From NCBI RefSeq assembly GCF_008386575.1, contig NZ_VUOA01000019.1, positions 374,979 through 421,142 of the forward strand: a DNA stretch of 46,164 nt, in the 5' to 3' direction. Shown piece after piece: positions 24,603 to 32,391 of the stretch (the stretch's first letter is position 1; each line of letters opens with the position of its first letter). A program made the translations under genes and the position numbers. This stretch comes from Salinarimonas soli (GTDB lineage Bacteria; Pseudomonadota; Alphaproteobacteria; Rhizobiales; Beijerinckiaceae). The notes under the pieces are model-generated. The model saw nothing but the letters and a program-made list of their open reading frames with translations. It had not been told where the DNA came from and ran no database searches.

Positions 24603-24635
24603 ATCGTGGGACGGCGCAGCTGACGGAAGGCTGAC
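24603..24635 (-). promoter_or_regulatory. Direct-repeat box 2 with -10, upstream of PepSY-RR-HK
   Basis: On the minus strand GTCAG-CCTTCC-GTCAG (24635-24620) is followed after 11 nt by CACGAT (24608-24603). The geometry and the hexamer are the same as at box 1. It predicts positive autoregulation of the operon and a transcript starting at or next to the ATG at 24596. Confidence 0.7.
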
Positions 24636-24688
24636 ATCCGGGCCGCCGGCCGGCCACGTCGCGGGACTTCTCGTTCCTGACGGCCCCT

Positions 24689-24721
24689 GTCAGGTGGCTG
24701 CAAGCTGGACCGGATTATCAC
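24689..24721 (+). promoter_or_regulatory. Direct-repeat box 4 with -10, upstream of the 87-aa gene
   Basis: On the plus strand GTCAG-GTGGCT-GCAAG (24689-24704) is followed after exactly 11 nt by TATCAC (24716-24721), a 4/6 match to TATAAT. The second half-site is degenerate, so this is the weakest of the four boxes by sequence. The spacing, however, is identical and it points at the gene starting at 24784, about 56 nt after the expected start site. An inverted repeat CCTGAC (24676-24681) / GTCAGG (24689-24694) overlaps it. Confidence 0.5.
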
Positions 24722-24783
24722 CGAAAGCGTCGGCACGGCCCGCGGCCGGTGCGGCAAACACGAAACGAAAAGGACATCCCACC

Positions 24784-25047
24784 ATGAAGCGCGTCGCGAC
24801 CCTCGCCGCCGTCATCCTCGCCGGCTTCAGCCTCCCGGCCCTCGCCAAGCCCGCCCATACCCACATGCCCCGCGAGCAGGCCTCCGCCGCCGCCCCGGCC
24901 GCAGCCACGCAATCCGTCTCCTCCGAGGAATACGGTGCGATGGAGCCGAGCCCGGTCCTGTCCGACCTCGACCGGGCGATGCTCGCCCACGACCAGAACG
25001 GCGAGTGGGGCAACAACAGCGACGGCGGCTCCAACAGCAACAACTGA
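24784..25047 (+). CDS. Small secreted protein with Asn/Ser/Gly-rich tail
   Basis: Protein of 87 aa: a signal peptide (about 1-21, ending PALAKP), a His-containing start of the mature part (AHTHMPREQ), an Ala-rich linker and a low-complexity tail NNSDGGSNSNN. No family recognised. AAAAGGA precedes ATG 24784. It is divergent from the PepSY-RR-HK operon and has its own predicted response-regulator promoter, so it is a probable target of that system. Confidence 0.72.
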   Translation: MKRVATLAAVILAGFSLPALAKPAHTHMPREQASAAAPAAATQSVSSEEYGAMEPSPVLSDLDRAMLAHDQNGEWGNNSDGGSNSNN

Positions 25048-25274
25048 GCCGGGCTTCGGTCCCACCCGCTCGGGTCGGCCGCTCATGTCCCGCGAGCGCC
25101 CGACCCGATCGCCCCAGCGGCCCCGCCGCGCGCCCCCAGCGCGGTCCGGGGCCGCTTTCTATTTGGGGGAGCGGGACAATCCTCGCTCCACGCACCTCAC
25201 GCTGAGGAGGCCTGTGAGGCAGGCTGTCTCGAAGCACGCACCCCGCTCACCCACCGCACCGGAATATCGGTCCC

Positions 25275-26006
25275 TCAGCGCTTCCAGCGCTTCTCCTGCA
25301 TGATCTCGAGCTGCAATTGCTGGATCTCGGCGAGGCGCTGCCACTGGCGGGTGATGAGGTGGTCGAGCTTCTCGTGCAGATGCCGGATCTCCAGCTCGGC
25401 CTTGAGGTTGACCCGGTAGTCGTTGAGCGAGCGCATCCGGTCCTTCTCCTCCTGCCGGCGCTGGCTCATCATGATGATCGGGGCCTGCACGGCGGCGATG
25501 CAGGAGAGGACGAGGTTGAGGAGGATGAACGGATAGGGGTCGAAGGCCCCCGCCGTTCCCAGGGCCACGTTCAGGGCCATCCAGGCGACGAGCACGATCC
25601 CGAACGAGATCAGGAAGGCCCAGGAGCCGCCGAAGGAGGCGAGCCCGTCGGACAGGCGCTCGGCGAGGGTCCGGCGCTCCTCGAAGTCCGCTTCCACGTT
25701 CTGGGCGATGGTGTCCTGCGCCTCGATGCTCGCCGCGACCTGCCGGTCGAGCTCGGTCACCTCGCCGTGCTCCTCGCGCAGGAGCTCCTCGACATAGAGG
25801 CTGCGATAGCGCGCAAGCTCGCGCCGATCGATCAGGTCCTCCTCGGCGAGGCCCGGATGGTCGGCCCGGATGCGGTCGGCGAGGGTGGGCCGCAGCGTGT
25901 CGAGGCGCACCAGGTCCTTGCGCGGCCGCTCGCGCCCCGTGATGGCGCAGGCCTGGCGCTTGGCCAGGGGGATGGAGCTTGTATTCGTGATGTCCGGCTC
26001 GTCCAT
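25275..26006 (-). CDS. DUF1003 membrane protein
   Basis: Protein of 243 aa. A charged N-terminal half (about 1-120) is followed by the DUF1003 core: RLSDGLASFGGSWAFLISFGIVLVAWMALN, then PYPFILLNLVLSCIAAVQAPIIMMSQRRQEEKDR, giving two transmembrane helices, and a C-terminal coiled-coil-like region (LNDYRVNLKAELEIRHLHEKLDHL). The function of the family is not known; in some bacteria it is linked to cation or stress responses. ATG 26006 has GAGGG upstream, and a direct-repeat box with -10 element lies just before it. Confidence 0.88.
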   Translation of the reverse strand: MDEPDITNTSSIPLAKRQACAITGRERPRKDLVRLDTLRPTLADRIRADHPGLAEEDLIDRRELARYRSLYVEELLREEHGEVTELDRQVAASIEAQDTIAQNVEADFEERRTLAERLSDGLASFGGSWAFLISFGIVLVAWMALNVALGTAGAFDPYPFILLNLVLSCIAAVQAPIIMMSQRRQEEKDRMRSLNDYRVNLKAELEIRHLHEKLDHLITRQWQRLAEIQQLQLEIMQEKRWKR

Positions 26007-26029
26007 GGCACCCTCGTCTGCGGCCCCGT

Positions 26030-26062
26030 CCTCTAGGCTTGCAGGCCTGACGCGACGCTGAC
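26030..26062 (-). promoter_or_regulatory. Direct-repeat box 3 with -10, upstream of the DUF1003 gene
   Basis: On the minus strand GTCAG-CGTCGC-GTCAG (26062-26047), a perfect direct repeat, is followed after 11 nt by TAGAGG (26035-26030). The start site is expected about 17 nt before ATG 26006. Same layout as boxes 1 and 2. Confidence 0.62.
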
Positions 26063-26262
26063 AAGCCGGCCGGAGCGCGCCTGCGGAGGCTGGGCCGCCG
26101 GCGCCATGCGATCCCGCAAGCGGTGGCGTCCAGCCCGAGGAGGTCGGGACCGATGCGGGAAAAGGCCGAGGTCCTGGATCAGGGCCCGGGTGCGTGCGGA
26201 GATGCGAGGTGCGGATCGGCTTGGAGGGGCGCTCGGGACACCCCATGCCACTGTGGATCAGA

Positions 26263-26339
26263 TGGTCGGAGTGGCAGGATTCGAACCTGCGACCCCCACG
26301 TCCCGAACGTGGTGCGCTACCAGACTGCGCTACACTCCG
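26263..26339 (-). tRNA. tRNA-Pro (anticodon CGG)
   Basis: 77 nt including an encoded 3' CCA. The cloverleaf is complete: acceptor CGGAGTG/CACTCCG, D arm around AGCGCAGTCTGGTAGCGC, anticodon stem CCACG/CGTGG with loop TTCGGGA (anticodon CGG, codon CCG), and T arm with GGTTCGAATCC. CCG is a common proline codon in such a GC-rich genome. Confidence 0.97.
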
Positions 26340-26514
26340 ACATCGCCGTGGCCGGCGAGACGCGTCATATAGCGGGGCTCGGGCCGGGCCGCAAGCGGCC
26401 AGGGCCCGAAAGTACCGACGGGACGGCCTGCGGGCGATCCACGGTTCGTCGGGGGGAATCGCCGGGTTGCGGTTGCGCTCGAAACCGGCGCCGATTATGT
26501 ATCGGCCCGGTCAT

Positions 26515-26589
26515 TGGGGCGTCGCCAAGCGGTAAGGCAGCGGTTTTTGGTACCGCCATTCCCAGGTTCGAATCCTGGCGCCCCAGCCA
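26515..26589 (+). tRNA. tRNA-Gln (anticodon UUG)
   Basis: 75 nt including an encoded CCA. Acceptor TGGGGCG/CGCCCCA, D arm CGCCAAGCGGTAAGGCAGC, anticodon stem GCGGT/ACCGC with loop TTTTGGT (anticodon UUG), and T arm with GGTTCGAATCC. It is divergent from tRNA-Pro; the 175 bp between them hold no further feature I can recognise. The accessory catabolic region starts just downstream. Confidence 0.97.
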
Positions 26590-26928
26590 ACCCTCCTAGG
26601 TCTCTGACAGCGCTGCGCCAATCGCTTGCCGGGTGGACGTGTATCCCACATGGGACGCCCGGCTGGGCACGGGTCCCGAACCCGGGAAGGCAGGGGTGAT
26701 CCTCGCCGCGACCCCGGAGCGACGGGGAGCCGTCCACCGGCGCCGCCGCCCGCAACGGCCTGCCTCGCCCAGCGAGCGCTCATCGCATCCCTGACCTCAA
26801 CAGCCCTGTGCACGACGAGCCGGCACACGCGGCGACGCAGCAGGTGGCCTGCGCGACGTCCGAGGATTTAGCCTTGGCAGGTGCGCGATGTCCCTCGTAG
26901 TCTGCCTGCGACAAAATGGGGGATGGCG
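26590..26928. other. Gene-poor stretch before the betaine-like transporter operon
   Basis: No convincing gene in 339 bp. Near its end TTGGCA (26874-26879), an 18-nt spacer and TAGTCT (26898-26903) form a moderate sigma70 candidate about 20 nt before the binding-protein start. I see no integrase, no repeat of the tRNA-Gln 3' end and no clear operator. Confidence 0.4.
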
Positions 26929-27816
26929 ATGAAGATCTTGAAGCTGGTCGGCGCGGCCGGGTTGTTCGTGGCGCTCGGGGTTCAGGGCGCATGGGCGCAG
27001 ACCATCAAGGTCGGCTCCAAGAATTTCACCGAGCAGTTCATCGTCGCAGAGCTTTACTCGGCGGCGCTCGAGAATGCTGGCTTCAAGGTGGATCGTAAGA
27101 TCAACCTCGGCACGACGCTGGTCGCTCACGAGGCGCTGCGGACCGGAGCGATCGACCTCTATCCCGAGTATACGGGGACCGGCCTCAACGCCGTCATGAA
27201 GGCGCAGGGCGTCACGGACACCGACCCGGCGAAGATCCACGCCATGGTGAGGGAGTTCTACGAGAAGGAGTTCAAGCTCACCTGGCTCAAGCCGTCGGGC
27301 GTCAACAACGGCTACGCCATCGTCGTTCGGCCGGAAACCGCCCGGGAGCTCAACGTCAAGACGCTCTCGGATCTCGCGAAGGTCGCCTCCAAGCTGAAGC
27401 TCGGCGCCGGCCCCGAATTCGGCGATCGCCGCGACGGCCTGAAGGGGCTCAAGGAGGTCTACAATCTCGAGTTCGGCGAGTTCCGCCAGTTCGCGGCCTT
27501 GCGCCTGCGCTACGAGGCCCTGAACCAGAAGCAGATCGACGTGGCGAACGGCTTCTCGACCGACTGGCAGATCGCCGCCGAGAAGTTCGTCGCGCTGGCC
27601 GACGACAAGACCCTGTTCCCGCCCTACTATCTCACGCCCGTCGTGCGGATGGACACTGTGGCCGGCAACCCGAAGATCGTCGAGACGCTCGAACGGATCG
27701 GCGCGCTGATCGATACCCCGACCATGCAGGAGCTCAACCGGCAGGTCGAGGTCGAGAAGAAGGAGCCGCGGCAGGTCGCGGCGGAGTTCCTGAAGGCTAA
27801 GGGCGTCACGAAGTGA
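26929..27816 (+). CDS. OpuC/ProX-type (quaternary amine) ABC substrate-binding protein
   Basis: Periplasmic protein of 295 aa: a signal peptide (about 1-23, ending AWAQT), then the OpuAC/ProX domain with IKVGSKNFTEQFIVAELY, GTTLVAHEALRTGAIDLYPEYTGTGL (tyrosine-rich ligand cage region) and ANGFSTDWQIA. The family binds glycine betaine, choline, carnitine or, in EgtU-type members, ergothioneine. The bound quaternary amine is unknown. ATG 26929 is preferred over ATG 26923 because GGGGG (26918-26922) is correctly spaced only for it. The stop overlaps the GTG start of the lyase gene. Confidence 0.92.
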   Translation: MKILKLVGAAGLFVALGVQGAWAQTIKVGSKNFTEQFIVAELYSAALENAGFKVDRKINLGTTLVAHEALRTGAIDLYPEYTGTGLNAVMKAQGVTDTDPAKIHAMVREFYEKEFKLTWLKPSGVNNGYAIVVRPETARELNVKTLSDLAKVASKLKLGAGPEFGDRRDGLKGLKEVYNLEFGEFRQFAALRLRYEALNQKQIDVANGFSTDWQIAAEKFVALADDKTLFPPYYLTPVVRMDTVAGNPKIVETLERIGALIDTPTMQELNRQVEVEKKEPRQVAAEFLKAKGVTK

Positions 27817-29348
27817 CGGCCTCCGCCGCGGCGGCGCGCGGGGAGGGTGCAACGCTTATGCTCGGCGAGGGCCGCCTCGCCGTCTCGAACGTGGTCGCAG
27901 CCGCCCGCGGGGCGCATGTGCGCCTCGCCCCGACGGTGATGGAGCGGCTCCACCGCGCGCGTGGCGTGGTCGAGCGCATCGCCGCCAGCGACCGGCCGGT
28001 CTACGGTCTGACGACGGGCCTCGGCGCGGCCGTCGATACCCGTCTGGAGGCCGCCGACCTGGCGGCCTTCCAGCGCCGCGCCGTCAACGCGCGGGCCGTC
28101 GGCGTCGGGGAGCCGGCAAGCGAGGAGGAAGTGCGGGCCATGCTCGTCGTGCGCCTTGCCGGCATCTGCCAGGGGGCCTCCGGGATCAGCCCCGCCTTCG
28201 CCACGGTTCTCGAGGGCCTGCTCAACGCCGGGATCGTTCCGCAGGTGCGCCGGACCGGAACGCTGGGAGAGGCGGATCTGAGCCCCCTCGCCCAGGCCAT
28301 GCTGCCGCTCGTGGGCGGCGGCACGGCGGTCTTTCGCGGCGAGGCGCTCCCTGGGCCCGAGGCGTTGCGGCGCGCGGGCCTCGTGGCGCCGGACTTCGGC
28401 GCCAAGGACGGGATCGCGCTCCTCAACTCCAACGCCTTCGGGGTCGGGATCGCATGCCTTGCGCTGCATGACGCGGATTTGGCCCTCGAGGCCCTGACGG
28501 CGGCCGGCGCCCTCTCGCTCGAGGCCTTTCGGGCCAACCTGTCCCCCTTCGAGCCCCGTCTCGTCGCCCTTCGTCCCGCCCCCGGGCAGGCCGCGGCGGC
28601 CGAGCGGATCCTCGGGCTCCTCGCGGGAAGCGACCTCTTGGAGGCCGGCGCGGCGCGGCGCGTCCAGGATCCGCTCTCGTACCGCTGCCTTGCGCCCGTC
28701 CACGGCGTCGCGGCCGAGCGGCTGGCCGAGGCTCTCCGTTGCGTCGAGGCGGACCTCAACGGCGCCGGGGACAGTCCCGCCGTGCTCGTCGGCACCGGCG
28801 AGATGGCCTCCACGGTGGGCTTCGACACGACCGCCATCGCGCTCTCGCTCGAAGGGCTCGGCCAGGCGCTGAGCCATGCCGCGGCCCTGGCGGCGTTCCG
28901 GGCCGTGAAGCTCATGTCGCCCGCCGTGAGCGACCTGCCGCGCTTCCTGACGCCCTTGGGCGGCACGCGGACGGGCTTCGCGACGGTGCAGAAGACGATC
29001 AGCGCGCTGGAAAGCGAGATCCGCCATCTCGCCCAGCCGGTCGGCGCGCTCAGCGTTCCCGTGGCCGACGGGGTCGAGGACTATGCCCCCATGACCCCGC
29101 GCGTGGCCGAGAAGACCCGTGAGCTCGCGCGCCGCCTCGCCGCGCTTGCGGCCGTCGAACTCGTCGTCGCGGCCCAAGCCGTCGACCTCCGCGGCGGGAT
29201 CCGTCTGGGACAGGGCACGGGCGCGGCCCACCGCTTCGTCCGCTCCCGGATCGCCTTCCTCGACGAGGACCGGCCGCTCGGCGGGGAGATCCACGAACTG
29301 AGCGAGGCCATCCTGGCGGGCGCGCTCCGCGAGGCGCTGGCCCGATGA
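27813..29348 (+). CDS. Histidine/aromatic ammonia-lyase homologue lacking the MIO tripeptide (possible ergothionase-type lyase)
   Basis: Protein of 511 aa with the full HAL/PAL fold: VYGLTTGLG (Tyr64), ALLNSNAFG (Asn205), QDPLSYRC (Arg291), LNGAGDSPAVL, and GVEDYAPM near the C-terminus. In HAL the prosthetic MIO forms from Ala-Ser-Gly within GSVGASGDLAPL. Here the aligned stretch is GTLGEADLSPL (149-159), so Ala-Ser-Gly is replaced by Glu-Ala with a one-residue gap and no MIO can form by the known route. Such enzymes can still do 1,2-eliminations when the leaving group is already trimethylammonium, as in ergothionase. Being coupled to a quaternary-amine transporter fits this. Substrate is inferred. 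GTG 27813 overlaps the previous stop. Confidence 0.85.
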   Translation: MTASAAAARGEGATLMLGEGRLAVSNVVAAARGAHVRLAPTVMERLHRARGVVERIAASDRPVYGLTTGLGAAVDTRLEAADLAAFQRRAVNARAVGVGEPASEEEVRAMLVVRLAGICQGASGISPAFATVLEGLLNAGIVPQVRRTGTLGEADLSPLAQAMLPLVGGGTAVFRGEALPGPEALRRAGLVAPDFGAKDGIALLNSNAFGVGIACLALHDADLALEALTAAGALSLEAFRANLSPFEPRLVALRPAPGQAAAAERILGLLAGSDLLEAGAARRVQDPLSYRCLAPVHGVAAERLAEALRCVEADLNGAGDSPAVLVGTGEMASTVGFDTTAIALSLEGLGQALSHAAALAAFRAVKLMSPAVSDLPRFLTPLGGTRTGFATVQKTISALESEIRHLAQPVGALSVPVADGVEDYAPMTPRVAEKTRELARRLAALAAVELVVAAQAVDLRGGIRLGQGTGAAHRFVRSRIAFLDEDRPLGGEIHELSEAILAGALREALAR

Positions 29349-29974
29349 ACTGGACCCTCGCCAACTACGATCGGCTGTTCACCGCGCTCGCCGAGCATGT
29401 CGGCCTCGTCGCGACGGCGCTCGCGATCTCGCTTGCCATCGCGCTGCCGCTCGGCGTCGTCTCGGCGCGCCGGCCCTGGGCCTATGCGGGGGTCATGGCC
29501 GTGACGGGGGTGCTCTACACGATCCCGGCCCTCGCGCTCTTCGCGCTCCTCATCCCCTTCATGGGGCTCGGCACGGCGCCGGCCGTCACGGCCCTGGTGC
29601 TCTACTCGCTCCTCATCCTGGTCCGCAACGTGGCGACGGGCCTGCGCGAGATCCCGCACGAGATCCTCGAGGCGGCGGACGGCATGGGCTACGGGGCGTG
29701 GCGGCGGCTCGTGCGCATCGAGCTGCCGCTGGCGCTCCCCGTGATCGTGGCCGGCATCCGGATCACGGTGGTGACGCAGATCTCGGTGGCGACGGTCGCG
29801 GCCTATATCAGCGCCGGCGGCCTCGGCGACATCATCTTCCAGGGCATCACGCAGGATTTCGGCGAGAAGGTCGTGGCGGGCGCGGTGGTGACGGCGGCGT
29901 TGGCCGTGGTCGCCGACGAGAGCCTCAGGGTCCTGGAGCGCCGCCTGCGGGCGGCCCAGTCGGAGCGCGCCTGA
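29345..29974 (+). CDS. OpuC-type ABC permease 1
   Basis: Protein of 209 aa with about five to six transmembrane helices and the permease loop EAADGMGYGAWRRLVRIELPLALPVI (EAA-like motif), followed by ISAGGLGDIIFQG, which is typical of OpuBB/OpuBD/ProW permeases. ATG 29345 overlaps the lyase stop by 4 nt. It pairs with the second, paralogous permease to form a heterodimer. Confidence 0.93.
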   Translation: MNWTLANYDRLFTALAEHVGLVATALAISLAIALPLGVVSARRPWAYAGVMAVTGVLYTIPALALFALLIPFMGLGTAPAVTALVLYSLLILVRNVATGLREIPHEILEAADGMGYGAWRRLVRIELPLALPVIVAGIRITVVTQISVATVAAYISAGGLGDIIFQGITQDFGEKVVAGAVVTAALAVVADESLRVLERRLRAAQSERA

Positions 29975-30612
29975 TGGTGGGGCCCGTCTTCACCTGGATC
30001 GCCGAGCACCCGAAGGTGTTCTGGACCGCCGCGCAGCAGCATCTGGTGCTCTCGGCCGCCGCCCTGGGGCTCGCCCTCGCGCTCGCGCTCCCGCTCGCCG
30101 TCGTGCTCCTGCGCTGGCGCCGGGCCGCCGCCACGGCGATCGCCCTCGTCAACGTGCTGCGCACGATCCCGAGCCTCGCGCTCCTCGTCGTGATGCTGCC
30201 GATCCTCGGCACCGGCTTCCAGCCCGCCCTCGTGGCGCTGACCCTCTACGGCCTGCCGGCGATCCTCATCAACGCCTACACGGCGCTCAGCGAGGTCGAT
30301 GCCGACATCGTCGAGGCGGCGACGGGCCAAGGCCTCTCGCGGGCCCAGATCGTGCGGCGCATTCAGGTTCCCCTGGCGCTGCCCGTGATCTTCGCCGGCA
30401 TCCGCACGGCGGCCGTGCAGATCGTCTCGGCCGCGACGCTGGCCGCCTTCATCGGCGGCGGAGGCCTGGGCGAGCTCATCACCGCCGGCATGGGGACCCT
30501 CGACATTCCCCAGCTCGTGGTCGGTGGGCTCGCGGTGGCGGCCCTCGCCATCCTCACCGAGCTCGCCTTCGGCCTCGCCGAGCGCCGTCTCAACCGCACG
30601 AGGCACGCATGA
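29974..30612 (+). CDS. OpuC-type ABC permease 2
   Basis: Protein of 212 aa, paralogue of permease 1: several transmembrane helices and the EAA-like loop EAATGQGLSRAQIVRRIQVPLALPVI, then IGGGGLGELITAG. Its ATG shares one base with the TGA of permease 1 (TGATG), and its stop overlaps the ATPase start, so the five genes are translationally coupled. Confidence 0.93.
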   Translation: MVGPVFTWIAEHPKVFWTAAQQHLVLSAAALGLALALALPLAVVLLRWRRAAATAIALVNVLRTIPSLALLVVMLPILGTGFQPALVALTLYGLPAILINAYTALSEVDADIVEAATGQGLSRAQIVRRIQVPLALPVIFAGIRTAAVQIVSAATLAAFIGGGGLGELITAGMGTLDIPQLVVGGLAVAALAILTELAFGLAERRLNRTRHA

Positions 30613-31580
30613 TCGCGCTCGAAGGCGTCTCCAAGATCTATCCGGGCCTGCCGCGCCCGGCCGTCGACGACCTGACCCTCATGGTGCCGGGCGGGCGCAC
30701 CTGCGTGCTCATCGGCCCGTCGGGCTGCGGCAAGACCACGACGATGCGCATGGTCAACCGGCTGATCGAGCCGACCCGGGGGCGGATCGTCGTCGAGGGG
30801 GAGGACGTGACCCATGCCGACCCGGTGAGCCTGCGCCGGCGCATCGGCTACGTGATCCAGCAGATCGGCCTGTTCCCGCACATGACCATCGCCCAGAACG
30901 TCGCGACGGTGCCGGAGCTGCTGGGCTGGCCCTCGGCCCGCGTCGCCGCGCGCGTCGACGAGATGCTCTCCCTGGTCGGCCTCGATCCCGGCGGGGTGCG
31001 GGACCGCTACCCGCGCCATCTCTCGGGCGGCCAGCGCCAGCGGGTCGGGGTAGCCCGCGCCCTCGCGGCCGATCCGCCCGTCATGTTGATGGACGAGCCG
31101 TTCGGGGCGGTGGATCCGCTGGTCCGCACGCATCTGCAGGACGAGTTCCTGTCCATCCTGAAGCGCCTGCGCAAGACCGTTATCCTCGTCACCCACGACA
31201 TCGACGAGGCGATCCGCATGGGCGATCTCGTGGCCATCCTGAAGGACGGGCGCCTCGTGCAATGCGATGCGCCCGACCGCCTGCTCGCCATGCCGGCCAA
31301 TGCCTTCGTGGCCGATTTCGTGGGCGCGGACCGAGCCCTCAAGCGCCTGTCGCTCGTCATGGCGGGCGACGCCTGCGAGCCGGGCACGGCGCCGGCCGGC
31401 GCGCCCGAGATCGCGGCCACCCTGTCCCTGCGCGACGCGCTCGCGATCCTCCTCGGGACCAGCACCGAAGCCCTGCGGGTGACGGGCCCGGACGGGCAAG
31501 CGGTCGGCATCGTGACGCTGGCCGGCATCCGGGCCAGGGCCGGGGAGGGCGCCGGGCGGGGCTTGCGGGCGGCCGGCTGA
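30609..31580 (+). CDS. OpuCA/ProV-type ABC ATPase with short C-terminal CBS-like region
   Basis: Protein of 323 aa: Walker A GPSGCGKTT (36-44), Q-loop VIQQIGLFPHMT, signature LSGGQRQRV (138-146), Walker B VMLMDEPFGAVDP (about 158-170) and switch LVTHD. The C-terminal about 70 residues (SLRDALAILLGTSTEALRVTGPDGQAVGIVTLAGI) look like a single degenerate CBS unit rather than the usual pair, so osmotic gating as in OpuA is unlikely. The stop is 8 bp from the convergent PhnD-like gene. Confidence 0.93.
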   Translation: MIALEGVSKIYPGLPRPAVDDLTLMVPGGRTCVLIGPSGCGKTTTMRMVNRLIEPTRGRIVVEGEDVTHADPVSLRRRIGYVIQQIGLFPHMTIAQNVATVPELLGWPSARVAARVDEMLSLVGLDPGGVRDRYPRHLSGGQRQRVGVARALAADPPVMLMDEPFGAVDPLVRTHLQDEFLSILKRLRKTVILVTHDIDEAIRMGDLVAILKDGRLVQCDAPDRLLAMPANAFVADFVGADRALKRLSLVMAGDACEPGTAPAGAPEIAATLSLRDALAILLGTSTEALRVTGPDGQAVGIVTLAGIRARAGEGAGRGLRAAG

Positions 31581-31587
31581 GCTCTCG

Positions 31588-32391
31588 TCAGGCAAGCGTC
31601 GCCCAACCCGCCGCGTCGGCGCCTCGGGCGGCGTCGAGGAGCGTGGCATAGTCGCCGGCGCTGACGGGAGCGAAACCCGACAGGCCCAACGGCTCCAGGA
31701 GGGTTCGCGCCGGCCCGTCCTCGGCGATCCCCACCAGCGCCTCCCGCAGCCGATCGACGATCCCGTCCGCCACGCCCGCCGAGGCCACGAGGAGCGGCAT
31801 GGGCGTCAGCGGCGTCGTGGCGAGCGTGCGCAGCCGCGCCGCGACGTCGGGCTCATGGCGCGTCAGCAGATCGTGGACATAGGAATCGAGCGGCCCGACA
31901 TCGATCCGGCCGTCGAGCACCGCCTCGATCACCCGGCGCGGGGTGACGAGCGGCCCGACCGCCTCGCGATAGCGCGGCGCGCCGATCGCGGCGAGGTGGG
32001 CGCGCACGGCGTTGAAGCCGGATTGCGAGTGCTCGACCGTCCAGCCGATCCGGCCGCCGAACGAATCCTCCAGCCCGTGGAGCGGCCCGTCGGCACGGGC
32101 CACGAGGTCGGTGGCGTAGACGGGGCGCCCGCCGTAGCGCCTGCCCGCCGGCACGGGCGCAGCGACCGGGCGCAGCGGGAAGCGGTCCGTCGCGAAGGGA
32201 TAGCCGCAGGCGAAGGCGAGCCCGAGATCGGGCCGGTGCCAGAGCTCGTCGAGCGGCGCGGGCGCCGCGTGCTCCAGATGATCAAGGCGAACGCCCGATA
32301 CCTGCGACACCCGCGCGAAGAGCGCGGCCCACAGGTCGCGCACGGCCGGCCCGAGGGCGTACATGCGGGCATTCGCGACGAGCGGGTTCAC
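31588..32391 (-). CDS. PhnD-like substrate-binding-fold protein without signal peptide
   Basis: Protein of 267 aa of the phosphate/phosphite/phosphonate-binding (PhnD/transferrin-like) family: ARMYAL N-terminal strand, DLGLAFACGYPFA, GRPVYATDLVARADGP, SQSGFNAVRAHL (ligand-contact helix) and VGPLDSYVHDLL. It begins directly with the mature fold and has no signal peptide, and no PhnC or PhnE partner lies nearby, so it may be a cytoplasmic binder, sensor or enzyme. GTG 32391 overlaps the stop of the ornithine-cyclodeaminase-like gene (GTGA), which couples the two. Confidence 0.82.
   Translation of the reverse strand: MNPLVANARMYALGPAVRDLWAALFARVSQVSGVRLDHLEHAAPAPLDELWHRPDLGLAFACGYPFATDRFPLRPVAAPVPAGRRYGGRPVYATDLVARADGPLHGLEDSFGGRIGWTVEHSQSGFNAVRAHLAAIGAPRYREAVGPLVTPRRVIEAVLDGRIDVGPLDSYVHDLLTRHEPDVAARLRTLATTPLTPMPLLVASAGVADGIVDRLREALVGIAEDGPARTLLEPLGLSGFAPVSAGDYATLLDAARGADAAGWATLA

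Noticed and set aside
26263-26930. Genomic-island attachment site at the tRNA-Gln 3' end
   Set aside because: Catabolic genes follow the tRNA, but I find no direct repeat of the tRNA end, no integrase and no composition break within the window.
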